Shown here: positions 1-6,684 of the stretch, in pieces
Layout of the letters: every line of letters starts with the position of its first letter
Position numbering within the stretch: position 1 is the stretch's first letter
Origin: an uncultured Oscillospiraceae bacterium
GTDB taxonomy: Bacteria; Bacillota_A; Clostridia; Oscillospirales; Oscillospiraceae
Direction: 5' to 3'
NCBI GenBank assembly: GCA_934635515.1
Contig: CAKTZK010000043.1
Location: 1 to 13,253 of the forward strand
Length of the DNA stretch: 13,253 bases
Notes under the pieces: model-generated
What the model was told of the DNA's origin: nothing
Seen by the model: only the letters and a program-made list of their open reading frames with translations
Databases searched by the model: none
Made by a program: the position numbers and the translations under genes

Positions 1-75
1 CCCTTTTAGGGGCTACGGTCGTAATAGCCCCTTTTAGGGGCAGGTCAAACCACCAGTTTACTGGTGGTTATGATT
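1..75. mobile_element. Probable right end of an IS200/IS605-type element (partial, hairpins only)
   Basis: The sequence shows two copies of CCCTTTTAGGGG (1-12 and 29-40), an 8-bp inverted repeat AGGGGCTA/TAGCCCCT around 8-36, and a perfect 9-bp hairpin AACCACCAG-TTTA-CTGGTGGTT at 48-69. IS200/IS605 elements lack terminal inverted repeats and instead carry subterminal hairpins that their Y1 transposase (TnpA) recognises. The run of short hairpins ending in a strong one, just past which the neighbouring gene's own flank starts, resembles the region downstream of tnpA in such elements. No transposase coding sequence is inside the window, so the identification is by resemblance only. The strong hairpin could instead act as a weak terminator for the amylase-family gene converging on it from the right, although it has only a TTT after the stem in that direction. 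Confidence 0.4.
48..69. repeat. Perfect 9-bp hairpin, candidate IS end hairpin or transcription terminator
   Basis: AACCACCAG (48-56) and CTGGTGGTT (61-69) are exact reverse complements around a TTTA loop. It lies 55 bases past the stop of the amylase-family gene in that gene's reading direction. Without a proper T-tract it is a poor intrinsic terminator, so its role as an insertion-sequence end seems at least as likely. Confidence 0.6.
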
Positions 76-124
76 TAAATTGGATCCGTGACAGTGCAAA
101 CACCGGCTGTGCCAATCAATAGGC

Positions 125-1951
125 CTACACCAGCAACGCCCCGCTCAGGCCCGGCAGCGTTAGCCGTACCTGGCCCTCTGCCGCCAGAAACTGCTGTCCG
201 GTCAGGGCATCTGTGGCCACGGGCCGCTCCCAGAGGATGCTCAGCTCCAGGGCCGCTTCCCCGGCGTTCAGTGCCGTCACGGTCACTTCCGCCCCGGCCC
301 GGCGCTCCAGCGCCAGCCCGCCGCCCCGGGCGTAGAGATACCGAATCTCCCCACTTTGCAGCGAGACCCGCTCCATCCGCACCCGGCCCAGCCGCCGATA
401 CCACCCCAGCAGCGCCGCATCCTCCTGCCCCCAGGGGTAGGTGCGCCGGTTCAGCGGGTCCTCGTAGCCCTGCATCCCGGCCTCGTCCCCGTAGTACACC
501 GTGGGGGACCCGGGGAAGGTGTAGAGCAGCAGCGCCCCCAGCTTCAGCCGTTCCGCCGCCCGGGCGTACCCAGCGGGGGAGAGGTGGGCCTCCGCCCGGT
601 CTGTTTTGCTCTCCGGCACAGGCTCCCCGCCCAGCAGCGTGAGGATCCGCGCCGTGTCATGGGTGCCCAAAAAATTCATGGCGCAGTAAAAAGCAGGGGA
701 GGGGTAGTTCTCCCGAATTTCCTCCATCTGCGCCCGGAACGCCGCCGCGTCCCCGCCCAGGAGCCAGTCCATGGCCGCCGTGCGGAATGGGTAGTTCATC
801 AGTCCGTGGGTCTCCCAGCCCAGCAGATACCGCCGCCGCCGATCATAGGCGATCTTGTTGCTGCCGTCCTCCCACACCTCACCGATGAGCACCGAGCCGG
901 GCTTTTCCTCGTCCATAGCCTGCCGGATCTCTTCGATGAAGTCGTCCGGCAGCTCGTCGGCCACGTCCAGCCGCCAGCCGTCCGCCCCGCACCGCAGCCA
1001 CCGCCGCACCACGGCATCCCGGTCCCGGATGATGAATGCCCGGTACGAATCCTCGTTTTCCTCCACTGCAGGCAAGGTCTTAATGCCCCACCAGGCGTCG
1101 TACTCCTCCGGCCAGCGGCTAAAATGATACCAATTATAATAAGGAGAGGCCTGGGATTGGGCCGCCCCCAGCTCCGGGTAAAAGCCGTCCGCATTAAAGT
1201 ACCGGCTCACACTGCCCGTGTGGTTGAACACCCCGTCCAGCAGCACCCGCATCCCGCGCTTGTGGGCCTGGCGGCACAGCTCCCGGAAATCCTCCTCCGT
1301 CCCCAGCATGGGGTCAATAGCCAAGTAGTCGGCGGTATTATACCGATGATTGGACGCAGCCTCGAAAATGGGATTGAGGTACAGCGTCGTCACCGACAGG
1401 CTCTGCAAATAGTCCAGCTTCTCCGTGATGCCCCGCAGGTCGCCGCCGAAAAAGTCGCGGTTTCGGATCTCGCCTTGTTCATCTGGCAGATAGTCCGGCG
1501 TGTCCCCCCAGTTTTCGTGGACGGTCCGCGCCCCCACCAGGCCCTCGGGGCTGGGCAGGCGGCTCCGGTAAAAACGGTCTGGGAAAATTTGGTAGCTCAT
1601 GCCCCGGCCAAACCACCCGGGCGTCCCGGTGTCCTCGTACACCGTCAACTGCCAGCGCCCGCCGCTGCGGGTCAGCTCCACCATCTCGCCGCTCCGCCGC
1701 TTCAGCACAAAGTCGTACCATACCAGCTCCGGCTCCCCCGGGGCCATGACCACGCAGCTCCAGGCCCCGCCCTGCCGATTCAGCGGCACCGACCGCTGCA
1801 CCCCGGCAAATTCCGCCCACAGCCGCAGCTTTCCGCCGCATATCCCCTCATCTTCCGAACAGATCACGGAAAAAGACACTTCGGTGCCGCACAAAACGGC
1901 ACCGAAGGGCTTCTTACAGTTTTTATCCTTAGAATCAAAATAAATCGACAT
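125..1951 (-). CDS. GH13 alpha-amylase family glycoside hydrolase (cyclomaltodextrinase/neopullulanase-like)
   Basis: This 608-residue enzyme should hydrolyse alpha-1,4-glucosidic bonds in maltodextrins or cyclodextrins. All GH13 conserved regions are visible: region I DGVFNH (239-244), region II GWRLDV with nucleophile Asp329, region III GEVW with acid/base Glu358, and region IV GTHD with Asp432. NPIFEA followed by SNHRYNTADY (193-209) and the roughly 110-residue N-terminal beta domain fit the cyclomaltodextrinase/neopullulanase type. A C-terminal beta domain (about 540-608) completes the usual layout. No signal peptide is seen, so it is inferred to act in the cytoplasm on imported oligosaccharides. 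I chose the ATG at 1951 because GGAGGAG lies just upstream; the open frame extends to 2095 but has no comparable site there. It follows mrdA on the same strand after a 209-base structured gap, so it may have its own control. The exact substrate cannot be told from sequence. Confidence 0.93.
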   Translation of the reverse strand: MSIYFDSKDKNCKKPFGAVLCGTEVSFSVICSEDEGICGGKLRLWAEFAGVQRSVPLNRQGGAWSCVVMAPGEPELVWYDFVLKRRSGEMVELTRSGGRWQLTVYEDTGTPGWFGRGMSYQIFPDRFYRSRLPSPEGLVGARTVHENWGDTPDYLPDEQGEIRNRDFFGGDLRGITEKLDYLQSLSVTTLYLNPIFEAASNHRYNTADYLAIDPMLGTEEDFRELCRQAHKRGMRVLLDGVFNHTGSVSRYFNADGFYPELGAAQSQASPYYNWYHFSRWPEEYDAWWGIKTLPAVEENEDSYRAFIIRDRDAVVRRWLRCGADGWRLDVADELPDDFIEEIRQAMDEEKPGSVLIGEVWEDGSNKIAYDRRRRYLLGWETHGLMNYPFRTAAMDWLLGGDAAAFRAQMEEIRENYPSPAFYCAMNFLGTHDTARILTLLGGEPVPESKTDRAEAHLSPAGYARAAERLKLGALLLYTFPGSPTVYYGDEAGMQGYEDPLNRRTYPWGQEDAALLGWYRRLGRVRMERVSLQSGEIRYLYARGGGLALERRAGAEVTVTALNAGEAALELSILWERPVATDALTGQQFLAAEGQVRLTLPGLSGALLV

Positions 1952-1989
1952 ATAAAACTCCTCCGACAGGTCAAAAAAGCCTCGCAGAG

Positions 1990-2009
1990 TTCGCGTCCGC
2001 AGACGCGAA
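1990..2009. repeat. Inverted repeat in the leader of the GH13 gene
   Basis: TTCGCGTC (1990-1997) and GACGCGAA (2002-2009) form a perfect 8-bp stem with a CGCA loop. It lies about 40 bases upstream of the GH13 start codon. It could be an operator or an RNA hairpin in the leader. On the minus strand the T-run precedes the stem, so it is not a standard terminator for mrdA. Confidence 0.55.
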
Positions 2010-2075
2010 AAATTCAAATTATTTTTCACCGCGACATGCGCGTGGGGAAAAATACCTCTCAGACTGCCAGTGTGG

Positions 2076-2100
2076 AATTTTTGCGCCCAGTGCAAAAATT
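2076..2100. repeat. AT-rich inverted repeat between mrdA and the GH13 gene
   Basis: AATTTTTGC (2076-2084) and GCAAAAATT (2092-2100) are exact reverse complements around the 7-base loop GCCCAGT. It lies between two other hairpins in the same 209-base gap. On the minus strand it could end mrdA transcription, but there is no GC-rich stem with a trailing T-run, so the role is open. Confidence 0.55.
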
Positions 2101-2115
2101 ATGCGCGCAGCAGGC

Positions 2116-2155
2116 TGCAATCCTTTTGGCAGAAAAAACGAAGTTTTTTCGCCAG
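2116..2155 (+). repeat. AT-rich hairpin repeat, copy A (after mrdA stop)
   Basis: The core AAAAAACGAAGTTTTTT forms an 8-bp stem GAAAAAAC/GTTTTTTC with a GAA loop, extended by a GGC/GCC clamp with one bulged A. All 40 bases match copy B (9249-9288) except one C/T difference at 2123. On the minus strand, element sequence begins 5 bases after the TAA stop of mrdA. The A/T stem with short GC clamp differs from a standard intrinsic terminator, though termination in the mrdA direction is possible. Confidence 0.8.
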
Positions 2156-2160
2156 GAATG

Positions 2161-4194
2161 TTATTGTATCAAGGTATTCTCCCCGGAAATCGTCGTGTCC
2201 GTGGAGGCGCTGGAGAAGTAAGCGTTAATGATGTCCCGGGCAATGGGGGCCAGGTTGGAGCCGCCGCCGCCCTGCTCGATGACTACGCACACGGCGATCT
2301 GAGGATCGTCATAGGGGGCGAAGGCCACGAAGCAGCCGTTGGAGAGCTCGCCGCCGGTCTCCGCCGTACCGGTCTTGCAGCCTACGGGCACGATGCAGCT
2401 GTTAAAGACATAGCTGAGGCTTCCGGTGGCCAGGCCCCGTGCGCCGGACTTCACCGCCTCCAGGGTGCTGTCCGCCATGTCCACATGGTTGGAGGGACCC
2501 TTGTTGTAGGCGTAGACCACGGAGGAGTTGTCGTAGGCCTTGGCACTTTTCAGCAGGTGTGCGTCGTAGTGGTCGCCGCCGCTGACCAGAGTCGCCACAT
2601 AGTTTGCCAGCTGCAGGGGGCTGAAGAGGTTATAGGACTGGCCGATAGCCGCGGTAATGGTCTGGCCGTCGGTCCAGGTCTCGCCGATCTGGTCGGCGTA
2701 TTCGGGGCTTGCCAGAACGCCCGCGGAGTCACCGATCTCAATGCCTGTGGAGCGGCCCAGGCCGAACTGGCTGGCGTAGTCGTCCAGCCGCTGGATGCCT
2801 GTGAGCCGGCCCACCTCGTAGAAGAAGTAGTTGCAGGACACGGTGATAGCCTGGGACACATTCACCGCCCCGTGGGTGCCGCCGGTGGCGTTATAGATCC
2901 AGCACCTGGGCTGGGGGAACTCGTAGTAGGTGTAGATGCCCCGGTCCACAATGGTGGTGGAGGGGGTGATCACCCCGGATTCCAGACCCGCCACGGAGGT
3001 GCAGAGCTTAAAGGTGGAGCCGGGGGCATAGGTGCCGTCGGTGGCCCGGTTGAACATGGGCAGGGCCGGGTCCTTGCTCCAGCTGTCGTACATCTCGTCC
3101 CACCGGCTCAGGTCGTAGGTGGGGTAGCTGGCCAGGGCCAGTACCTCCCCGGTGCCCACGCCGATGACCGCCGCCGCGCCGCCCCGGGCCACGCCGTCTC
3201 TGCCGGTCATGGACTGGATGGTGGCGGCCAGGGAGTCCTCGGCCACCTTTTGCAGGTCGATGTCAATGGTCAGGGCCACGGTGTTGCCGGGCTGGGGCTC
3301 CTTGGCGTAAAGCTCACCGGTAACCTTGCCGTTTTTGTCGGTGGTCACCAGCTTTACGCCGTTGACCCCGTGGAGATACTGCTCAAAGGCCTCCTCCACG
3401 CCGCCCTTTCCCACCAGGTCGTCCATGGAGTAGTCGCTGTTGTCCTTGTATTTTTCGTTCCAGTCCTCGGCGAAGATGCGGCTCACCCGGCCCAGGATAT
3501 GGGCGGCATAAGTGGTGTTATACACCCGCTGGCTGGAGGTGCCCGTGGACACGCCCGCAAAGTGTCCGTCTACCACCTGGCTGATGAGCGACACCGGCAC
3601 GTCCTCAGCGAACACATAGCTGCCGGACACCGCCGCGCCGTACCGGACGCCGGCGATGAGCCGGGCCTGCTGGTCGGTGTAGTCGGAGGAAATGGTGTAG
3701 ATCTTCCGCAGCTTTGCCATCATCTCGTCGCCGGAGAGGGACAGGGTGATCTGCTCCTCCCCGGAATAGGCGATCTTGTAGTCGTCCATCCAGGTTGTAA
3801 AGGCCTCGCCGGGCTCCGGGTCCGTCAGGGCGTAGGGGGCGGCCCTGTCCAGAGGCAGGGGGTCGATCCAGGTGATCTTTTCCTGCTGGCATAGCTGGAG
3901 AAGCCGCCACACCGCCGCATTGCAGTCCTCGTCCGATTCAAAGCTCTCGTCGGAGAATTTCAGCGTGTAGGTCAGGCGGTTGGACACCAGCACCTTGCCG
4001 TTTCGGTCGGTGATGATGCCCCGGCTGGTCTCTACCACCTCCCGCTTGGCGGTGCCGGCGGCGGAAAGGGCCCGGTAGCTGTCGCCGTTGACGATCTGAT
4101 AGTGCACCAGCAGCACACCGAAGCAGCACAGCACCGCCGCAAAAATACTTAACAGCACAATGAGTCGGGTGCGGTAGGGGTTGGTTTTCTTCAT
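2161..4194 (-). CDS. mrdA: Penicillin-binding protein 2 (class B transpeptidase, elongation)
   Basis: This 677-residue monofunctional transpeptidase should cross-link peptidoglycan during side-wall growth as part of the elongasome. A short cytoplasmic N-terminus is followed by one membrane segment (about 11-31). Next comes the PBP dimerisation region, with SRGIITDRNGKVL at 57-69 and GKGGVEEAFEQYL at 262-274. The transpeptidase domain carries all three catalytic motifs: SxxK as STFK with Ser393, SxN as SCN (453-455), and KTGT (607-610). Length fits class B PBPs. The ATG at 4194 is preceded by AGGAGG. It follows mreD by 30 bases, and the mreC-mreD-mrdA order is a classic shape-gene arrangement, which favours PBP2 over the division paralogue FtsI or the sporulation paralogue SpoVD; no PASTA domains are seen. 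The tail after about 660 is polar and of low complexity. rodA, its usual polymerase partner, is not adjacent. Confidence 0.93.
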   Translation of the reverse strand: MKKTNPYRTRLIVLLSIFAAVLCCFGVLLVHYQIVNGDSYRALSAAGTAKREVVETSRGIITDRNGKVLVSNRLTYTLKFSDESFESDEDCNAAVWRLLQLCQQEKITWIDPLPLDRAAPYALTDPEPGEAFTTWMDDYKIAYSGEEQITLSLSGDEMMAKLRKIYTISSDYTDQQARLIAGVRYGAAVSGSYVFAEDVPVSLISQVVDGHFAGVSTGTSSQRVYNTTYAAHILGRVSRIFAEDWNEKYKDNSDYSMDDLVGKGGVEEAFEQYLHGVNGVKLVTTDKNGKVTGELYAKEPQPGNTVALTIDIDLQKVAEDSLAATIQSMTGRDGVARGGAAAVIGVGTGEVLALASYPTYDLSRWDEMYDSWSKDPALPMFNRATDGTYAPGSTFKLCTSVAGLESGVITPSTTIVDRGIYTYYEFPQPRCWIYNATGGTHGAVNVSQAITVSCNYFFYEVGRLTGIQRLDDYASQFGLGRSTGIEIGDSAGVLASPEYADQIGETWTDGQTITAAIGQSYNLFSPLQLANYVATLVSGGDHYDAHLLKSAKAYDNSSVVYAYNKGPSNHVDMADSTLEAVKSGARGLATGSLSYVFNSCIVPVGCKTGTAETGGELSNGCFVAFAPYDDPQIAVCVVIEQGGGGSNLAPIARDIINAYFSSASTDTTISGENTLIQ

Positions 4195-4224
4195 TTGAAA
4201 GTATCCTCCTTTCCAGAGGGGCGG

Positions 4225-4731
4225 TCACTCCCGGTCGAATACCTGCCGCAGCTTCCGCATGGGCAGATATACCAGGGGCATCAGGGGAGCCGTCAGCAGC
4301 AGCTCCTTTCCCATCAGCAGCAGCGCATGGGTAAGGGAAAAGCTGATACTGGCCCGCAGGCATAAAATATTCAGCAGTCCGCAGCACACAATGCTCAATA
4401 CACCGCACAGCATGCAGCAGAAAAACGGCCACGACAGCACCTTGCCCGACAGCAGCCGCGTCACCACGAACACCACCAAAAATGCCACCGTGTAAAAGCA
4501 GGGGATGACCCCCGGCATGGTTATGTCCATTAAAAAGCCCAGCACCAGCGCGTAGATGGCGCTTTCGTGGGCTGTCTCCAGGGCGGCTACCGTGGACACC
4601 AGCACCGGGAACAGGAAGGGATGCACCCCCCAGACCCGCAGATACACCAGCCCAAAGCACTGCACCAGGATGAAAAACAGCGAGATCAGCGCGTAAAACA
4701 GCCACTTGTAAACATAGTCACGATGTCCCAC
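4225..4731 (-). CDS. mreD: Rod shape-determining protein MreD
   Basis: This is a 168-residue, very hydrophobic membrane protein with about five predicted transmembrane segments (roughly 10-30, 38-52, 57-82, 82-95 and 100-150, boundaries uncertain), as in the MreD family. MreD bridges MreC and the PBP2/RodA synthesis machinery. Sequence conservation is low in this family, so the call rests on size, topology and position directly after mreC and before mrdA. The start is GTG at 4731 with a GAGAGGTGG-like ribosome binding stretch 10 bases earlier, overlapping the mreC stop. The gap to mreC is only 10 bases, so the two are surely co-transcribed and probably translationally coupled. Confidence 0.88.
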   Translation of the reverse strand: MGHRDYVYKWLFYALISLFFILVQCFGLVYLRVWGVHPFLFPVLVSTVAALETAHESAIYALVLGFLMDITMPGVIPCFYTVAFLVVFVVTRLLSGKVLSWPFFCCMLCGVLSIVCCGLLNILCLRASISFSLTHALLLMGKELLLTAPLMPLVYLPMRKLRQVFDRE

Positions 4732-4741
4732 GGCCCACCTC

Positions 4742-5575
4742 TCAGTCTACCACGTCGAAGGCGGTGATGATGAACACCTGCACCAGGTTTTCCGGCTGCA
4801 CATTGGGCTGCACCACGGCGTACTGGGTCAGGCCCGAGTCGTCCGTGCGCACATCCTCCACCGAGCCGATGACCAGGCCCGAGGGGAAGTAGCCGCCCAG
4901 GCCCGAGGTAAGCACCAGGTCGCCGCCCACCGGGGGATTGGTGCCGGAGAGATAGTTCAGCTTCAGCTTTCCGCTGTCCATGAGAGTCAGGTCGCCCATA
5001 GCCACGGCGGCCTCGCCCGTGCGGAAGACCGTGGCGCCAAACTGGGCCTGGGTGTCCAAAACCGTCGCCACCGTGCACCAGTTGAGCCCCACCTCCGTCA
5101 CCACGCCCACCAGAGCGCCGTACTCGTCCACCACGCAGTTGTTCACGGCCACGCCGCTGCCGGTGCCCCGATTCAGCGTCAGGGTGGAGGCCCAGTTGGA
5201 GTTTTCATACTGGGTCACCTTGGCGCTTTCAAAGGTGAAGTCCTTGCGCTGCGCTCGCAGATTCAGGAGGTTGCGCAGGCGCTCATTTTCCTGGCTGTCC
5301 GTCTGAGCCTGGCGGTTGGCGTCCTCCAGCTCGGCGATGCGCTTTTTCAGCTCCTCATTCTCCTTTTGCAGGGCGTCCACGTCGTCAAATTTATCGTTTA
5401 TGGACCCAAACCAGTTGCCGATGGCGGCCCCGGCGGAGCGGAAGGGCGAGGCGATGGTCCCCGCGATGTTGTCCAGCAGACCGGTGCCCGTGGCGGAGAG
5501 GATGGACAGGGTCAGTACGATGACCACCGCTGCCGCCAGGATCCATATTCCCATTTTGCTAAAAAAATTCTTCAT
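4742..5575 (-). CDS. mreC: Rod shape-determining protein MreC
   Basis: MreC is a bitopic membrane protein that scaffolds the elongasome outside the membrane and contacts PBP2. The 277-residue product shows a short cytoplasmic tail, one membrane segment (about 9-28), a coiled coil (about 62-105, rich in Glu, Lys and Leu) and two beta-rich domains (about 115-275). The family motif near the C-terminus is visible as TSGLGGYFPSGLVIGSV (223-239). Length is usual. The start at 5575 has GGAG upstream, overlapping the maf stop, with only 3 bases between the genes. mreB, which precedes mreC in many genomes, is absent here; maf takes its place. Confidence 0.95.
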   Translation of the reverse strand: MKNFFSKMGIWILAAAVVIVLTLSILSATGTGLLDNIAGTIASPFRSAGAAIGNWFGSINDKFDDVDALQKENEELKKRIAELEDANRQAQTDSQENERLRNLLNLRAQRKDFTFESAKVTQYENSNWASTLTLNRGTGSGVAVNNCVVDEYGALVGVVTEVGLNWCTVATVLDTQAQFGATVFRTGEAAVAMGDLTLMDSGKLKLNYLSGTNPPVGGDLVLTSGLGGYFPSGLVIGSVEDVRTDDSGLTQYAVVQPNVQPENLVQVFIITAFDVVD

Positions 5576-5578
5576 ATA

Positions 5579-6157
5579 TTACTCCAAAAGGTCCAGCCCG
5601 AAGTCTCGCAGCATATCCGCCAGCAGGCCCACGGGCAGGCCCATCACATTGAAAAAGTCTCCGTCGATGCGCTCCACCAGCAGTGCGCCCTTGCCCTGGA
5701 CGCCGTAGGCTCCCGCCTTGTCCATGGGCTCCCCGGTGCGGATGTAGGCCCGCAGCTCCTTTTCCGTGGCGGGACGGAAATACACATCCGTTTTCTTCGC
5801 CCGGGTGCAGATTTTCGTCCCCCGCCGCACGGTGACGCCCGTGCATACGGTGTGGTGCCGCCCGGCCAGCATCGTGAGCATTTTTAGGGCCTCGTCCTCG
5901 TCCTTGGGCTTTCCAAGCCGCTTCTCGTCCAGGAAGACCATGGTGTCGGCGGTGATGATAATTTCCTGGTCCGTACAAAGCGCCGCCGCCCCGTCGGACT
6001 TCTCCCGGGAGATAAATTTCACGATTTCCTCCGGAGACAAATTTTCCGGATAGCTCTCCTCCACCTCCGGCACCCGGATGTCGAACTCCGTGATGCCCAT
6101 GCGCCCCAGCAGCTCCTGTCGCCGGGGGGAGCCGGAGGCCAAAACGATCTTCGCCAT
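5579..6157 (-). CDS. maf: Maf family nucleoside triphosphate pyrophosphatase
   Basis: Maf proteins hydrolyse non-canonical or modified nucleoside triphosphates (dTTP, UTP and methylated bases, depending on subgroup) to monophosphates, keeping them out of nucleic acids. The 192-residue product has the N-terminal substrate loop ASGSPRR (7-13), the acidic active-site segment ITADTMV with Asp71, GKP (82-84), and GEPMDKAGAYGVQGKGA (142-158), all diagnostic. Length is normal. The ATG at 6157 follows GGGAGG inside the end of dut, with 5 bases between the genes. Maf is a known neighbour of the mre genes and is linked to septum inhibition in Bacillus. Together with dut upstream it gives two nucleotide-pool cleansing enzymes in tandem. 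Family membership is secure; substrate preference is not. Confidence 0.95.
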   Translation of the reverse strand: MAKIVLASGSPRRQELLGRMGITEFDIRVPEVEESYPENLSPEEIVKFISREKSDGAAALCTDQEIIITADTMVFLDEKRLGKPKDEDEALKMLTMLAGRHHTVCTGVTVRRGTKICTRAKKTDVYFRPATEKELRAYIRTGEPMDKAGAYGVQGKGALLVERIDGDFFNVMGLPVGLLADMLRDFGLDLLE

Positions 6158-6162
6158 GCTTT

Positions 6163-6612
6163 TTACCTCCCGGTGGAGCCGAAGCCCCCGGCGCCCCGCT
6201 CCGTTTCGTCCAGCTCCGTCACCAAATGTACCCGGGGCTGCACCACCGGTGTCACCATGAGCTGCGCGATCCGGTCACCGGGCTGCACCGTGTAGGGGGT
6301 ATCGGAGAGGTTCACAAGCCCCACGGCGATCTCGCCCCGATAGTCGCTGTCGATAACGCCTACGCCGTTGGAAAGGCACACGCCCTGCTTGATGCCCAGC
6401 CCGCTCCGGGCGAACACCAGGGCCACGAAGTCTGCCGAGGGCAGGGCGATGGCAATGCCCGTGGGCACCGTCTGCCGCGCTCCGGGGGCCAGGGTCACAG
6501 GGCCGTCGATGCAGGCCAGCAGATCCATGGCCGCCGAGCCGGGGGTGGCAAATTTGGGCAGGGGAAAGTCCTTGCCCATCTTGGGATGTACCGCTTTGAT
6601 TTTCAGTTCCAT
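6163..6612 (-). CDS. dut: Deoxyuridine 5'-triphosphate nucleotidohydrolase (dUTPase)
   Basis: dUTPase converts dUTP to dUMP and pyrophosphate, preventing uracil incorporation and supplying dTMP synthesis. The 149-residue product has all five motifs of the trimeric family: I PGSAAMDLLA (24-33), II ARSGLGIKQGV (68-78), III GVIDSDYRGEI (85-95) with catalytic Asp88 and the uracil-stacking Tyr91, IV GDRIAQLMV (112-120) and V RGAGGFGSTG (139-148). It looks fully active. The ATG at 6612 is preceded by GAGAGG. It heads the dut-maf-mreC-mreD-mrdA run behind an AT-rich promoter-like stretch. Phages also carry dut, but the context here is clearly chromosomal. Confidence 0.96.
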   Translation of the reverse strand: MELKIKAVHPKMGKDFPLPKFATPGSAAMDLLACIDGPVTLAPGARQTVPTGIAIALPSADFVALVFARSGLGIKQGVCLSNGVGVIDSDYRGEIAVGLVNLSDTPYTVQPGDRIAQLMVTPVVQPRVHLVTELDETERGAGGFGSTGR

Positions 6613-6649
6613 GGGGTCAACCTCTCAAAATGTAAATACAAATAGTAAT

Positions 6650-6655
6650 ATTATA
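6650..6655 (-). promoter_or_regulatory. Candidate -10 box for the dut-maf-mreCD-mrdA operon
   Basis: The 72 bases between the U32 stop and dut are strikingly AT-rich within a GC-rich neighbourhood and contain a perfect minus-strand TATAAT. Transcription would start near 6643, about 30 bases before the dut ATG. No good -35 lies at 16-18 bases; TTGTAT occurs too close at 6664-6669. The call rests on the -10 box and the base composition. Confidence 0.45.
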
Positions 6656-6684
6656 TGATAATAATACAATTATCTATCAGAATT

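Noticed and set aside
1952..2095. 48 extra codons at the N-terminus of the GH13 gene
   Set aside because: They cross the 1990-2009 hairpin, resemble no family N-terminus, and a strong GGAGGAG site sits before the ATG at 1951.
356..2221. 621-codon open frame on the plus strand opposite the GH13 gene
   Set aside because: The minus strand has a full GH13 enzyme with all catalytic residues. The plus-strand product is rich in Pro, Arg, His and Gln with no domain, as expected from a frame opposite GC-rich coding sequence.
2101..3894. 597-codon open frame on the plus strand opposite mrdA
   Set aside because: The translation is Gly/Val/Ala/His-rich with no recognisable motif, and PBP2 on the minus strand is complete with STFK, SCN and KTGT.
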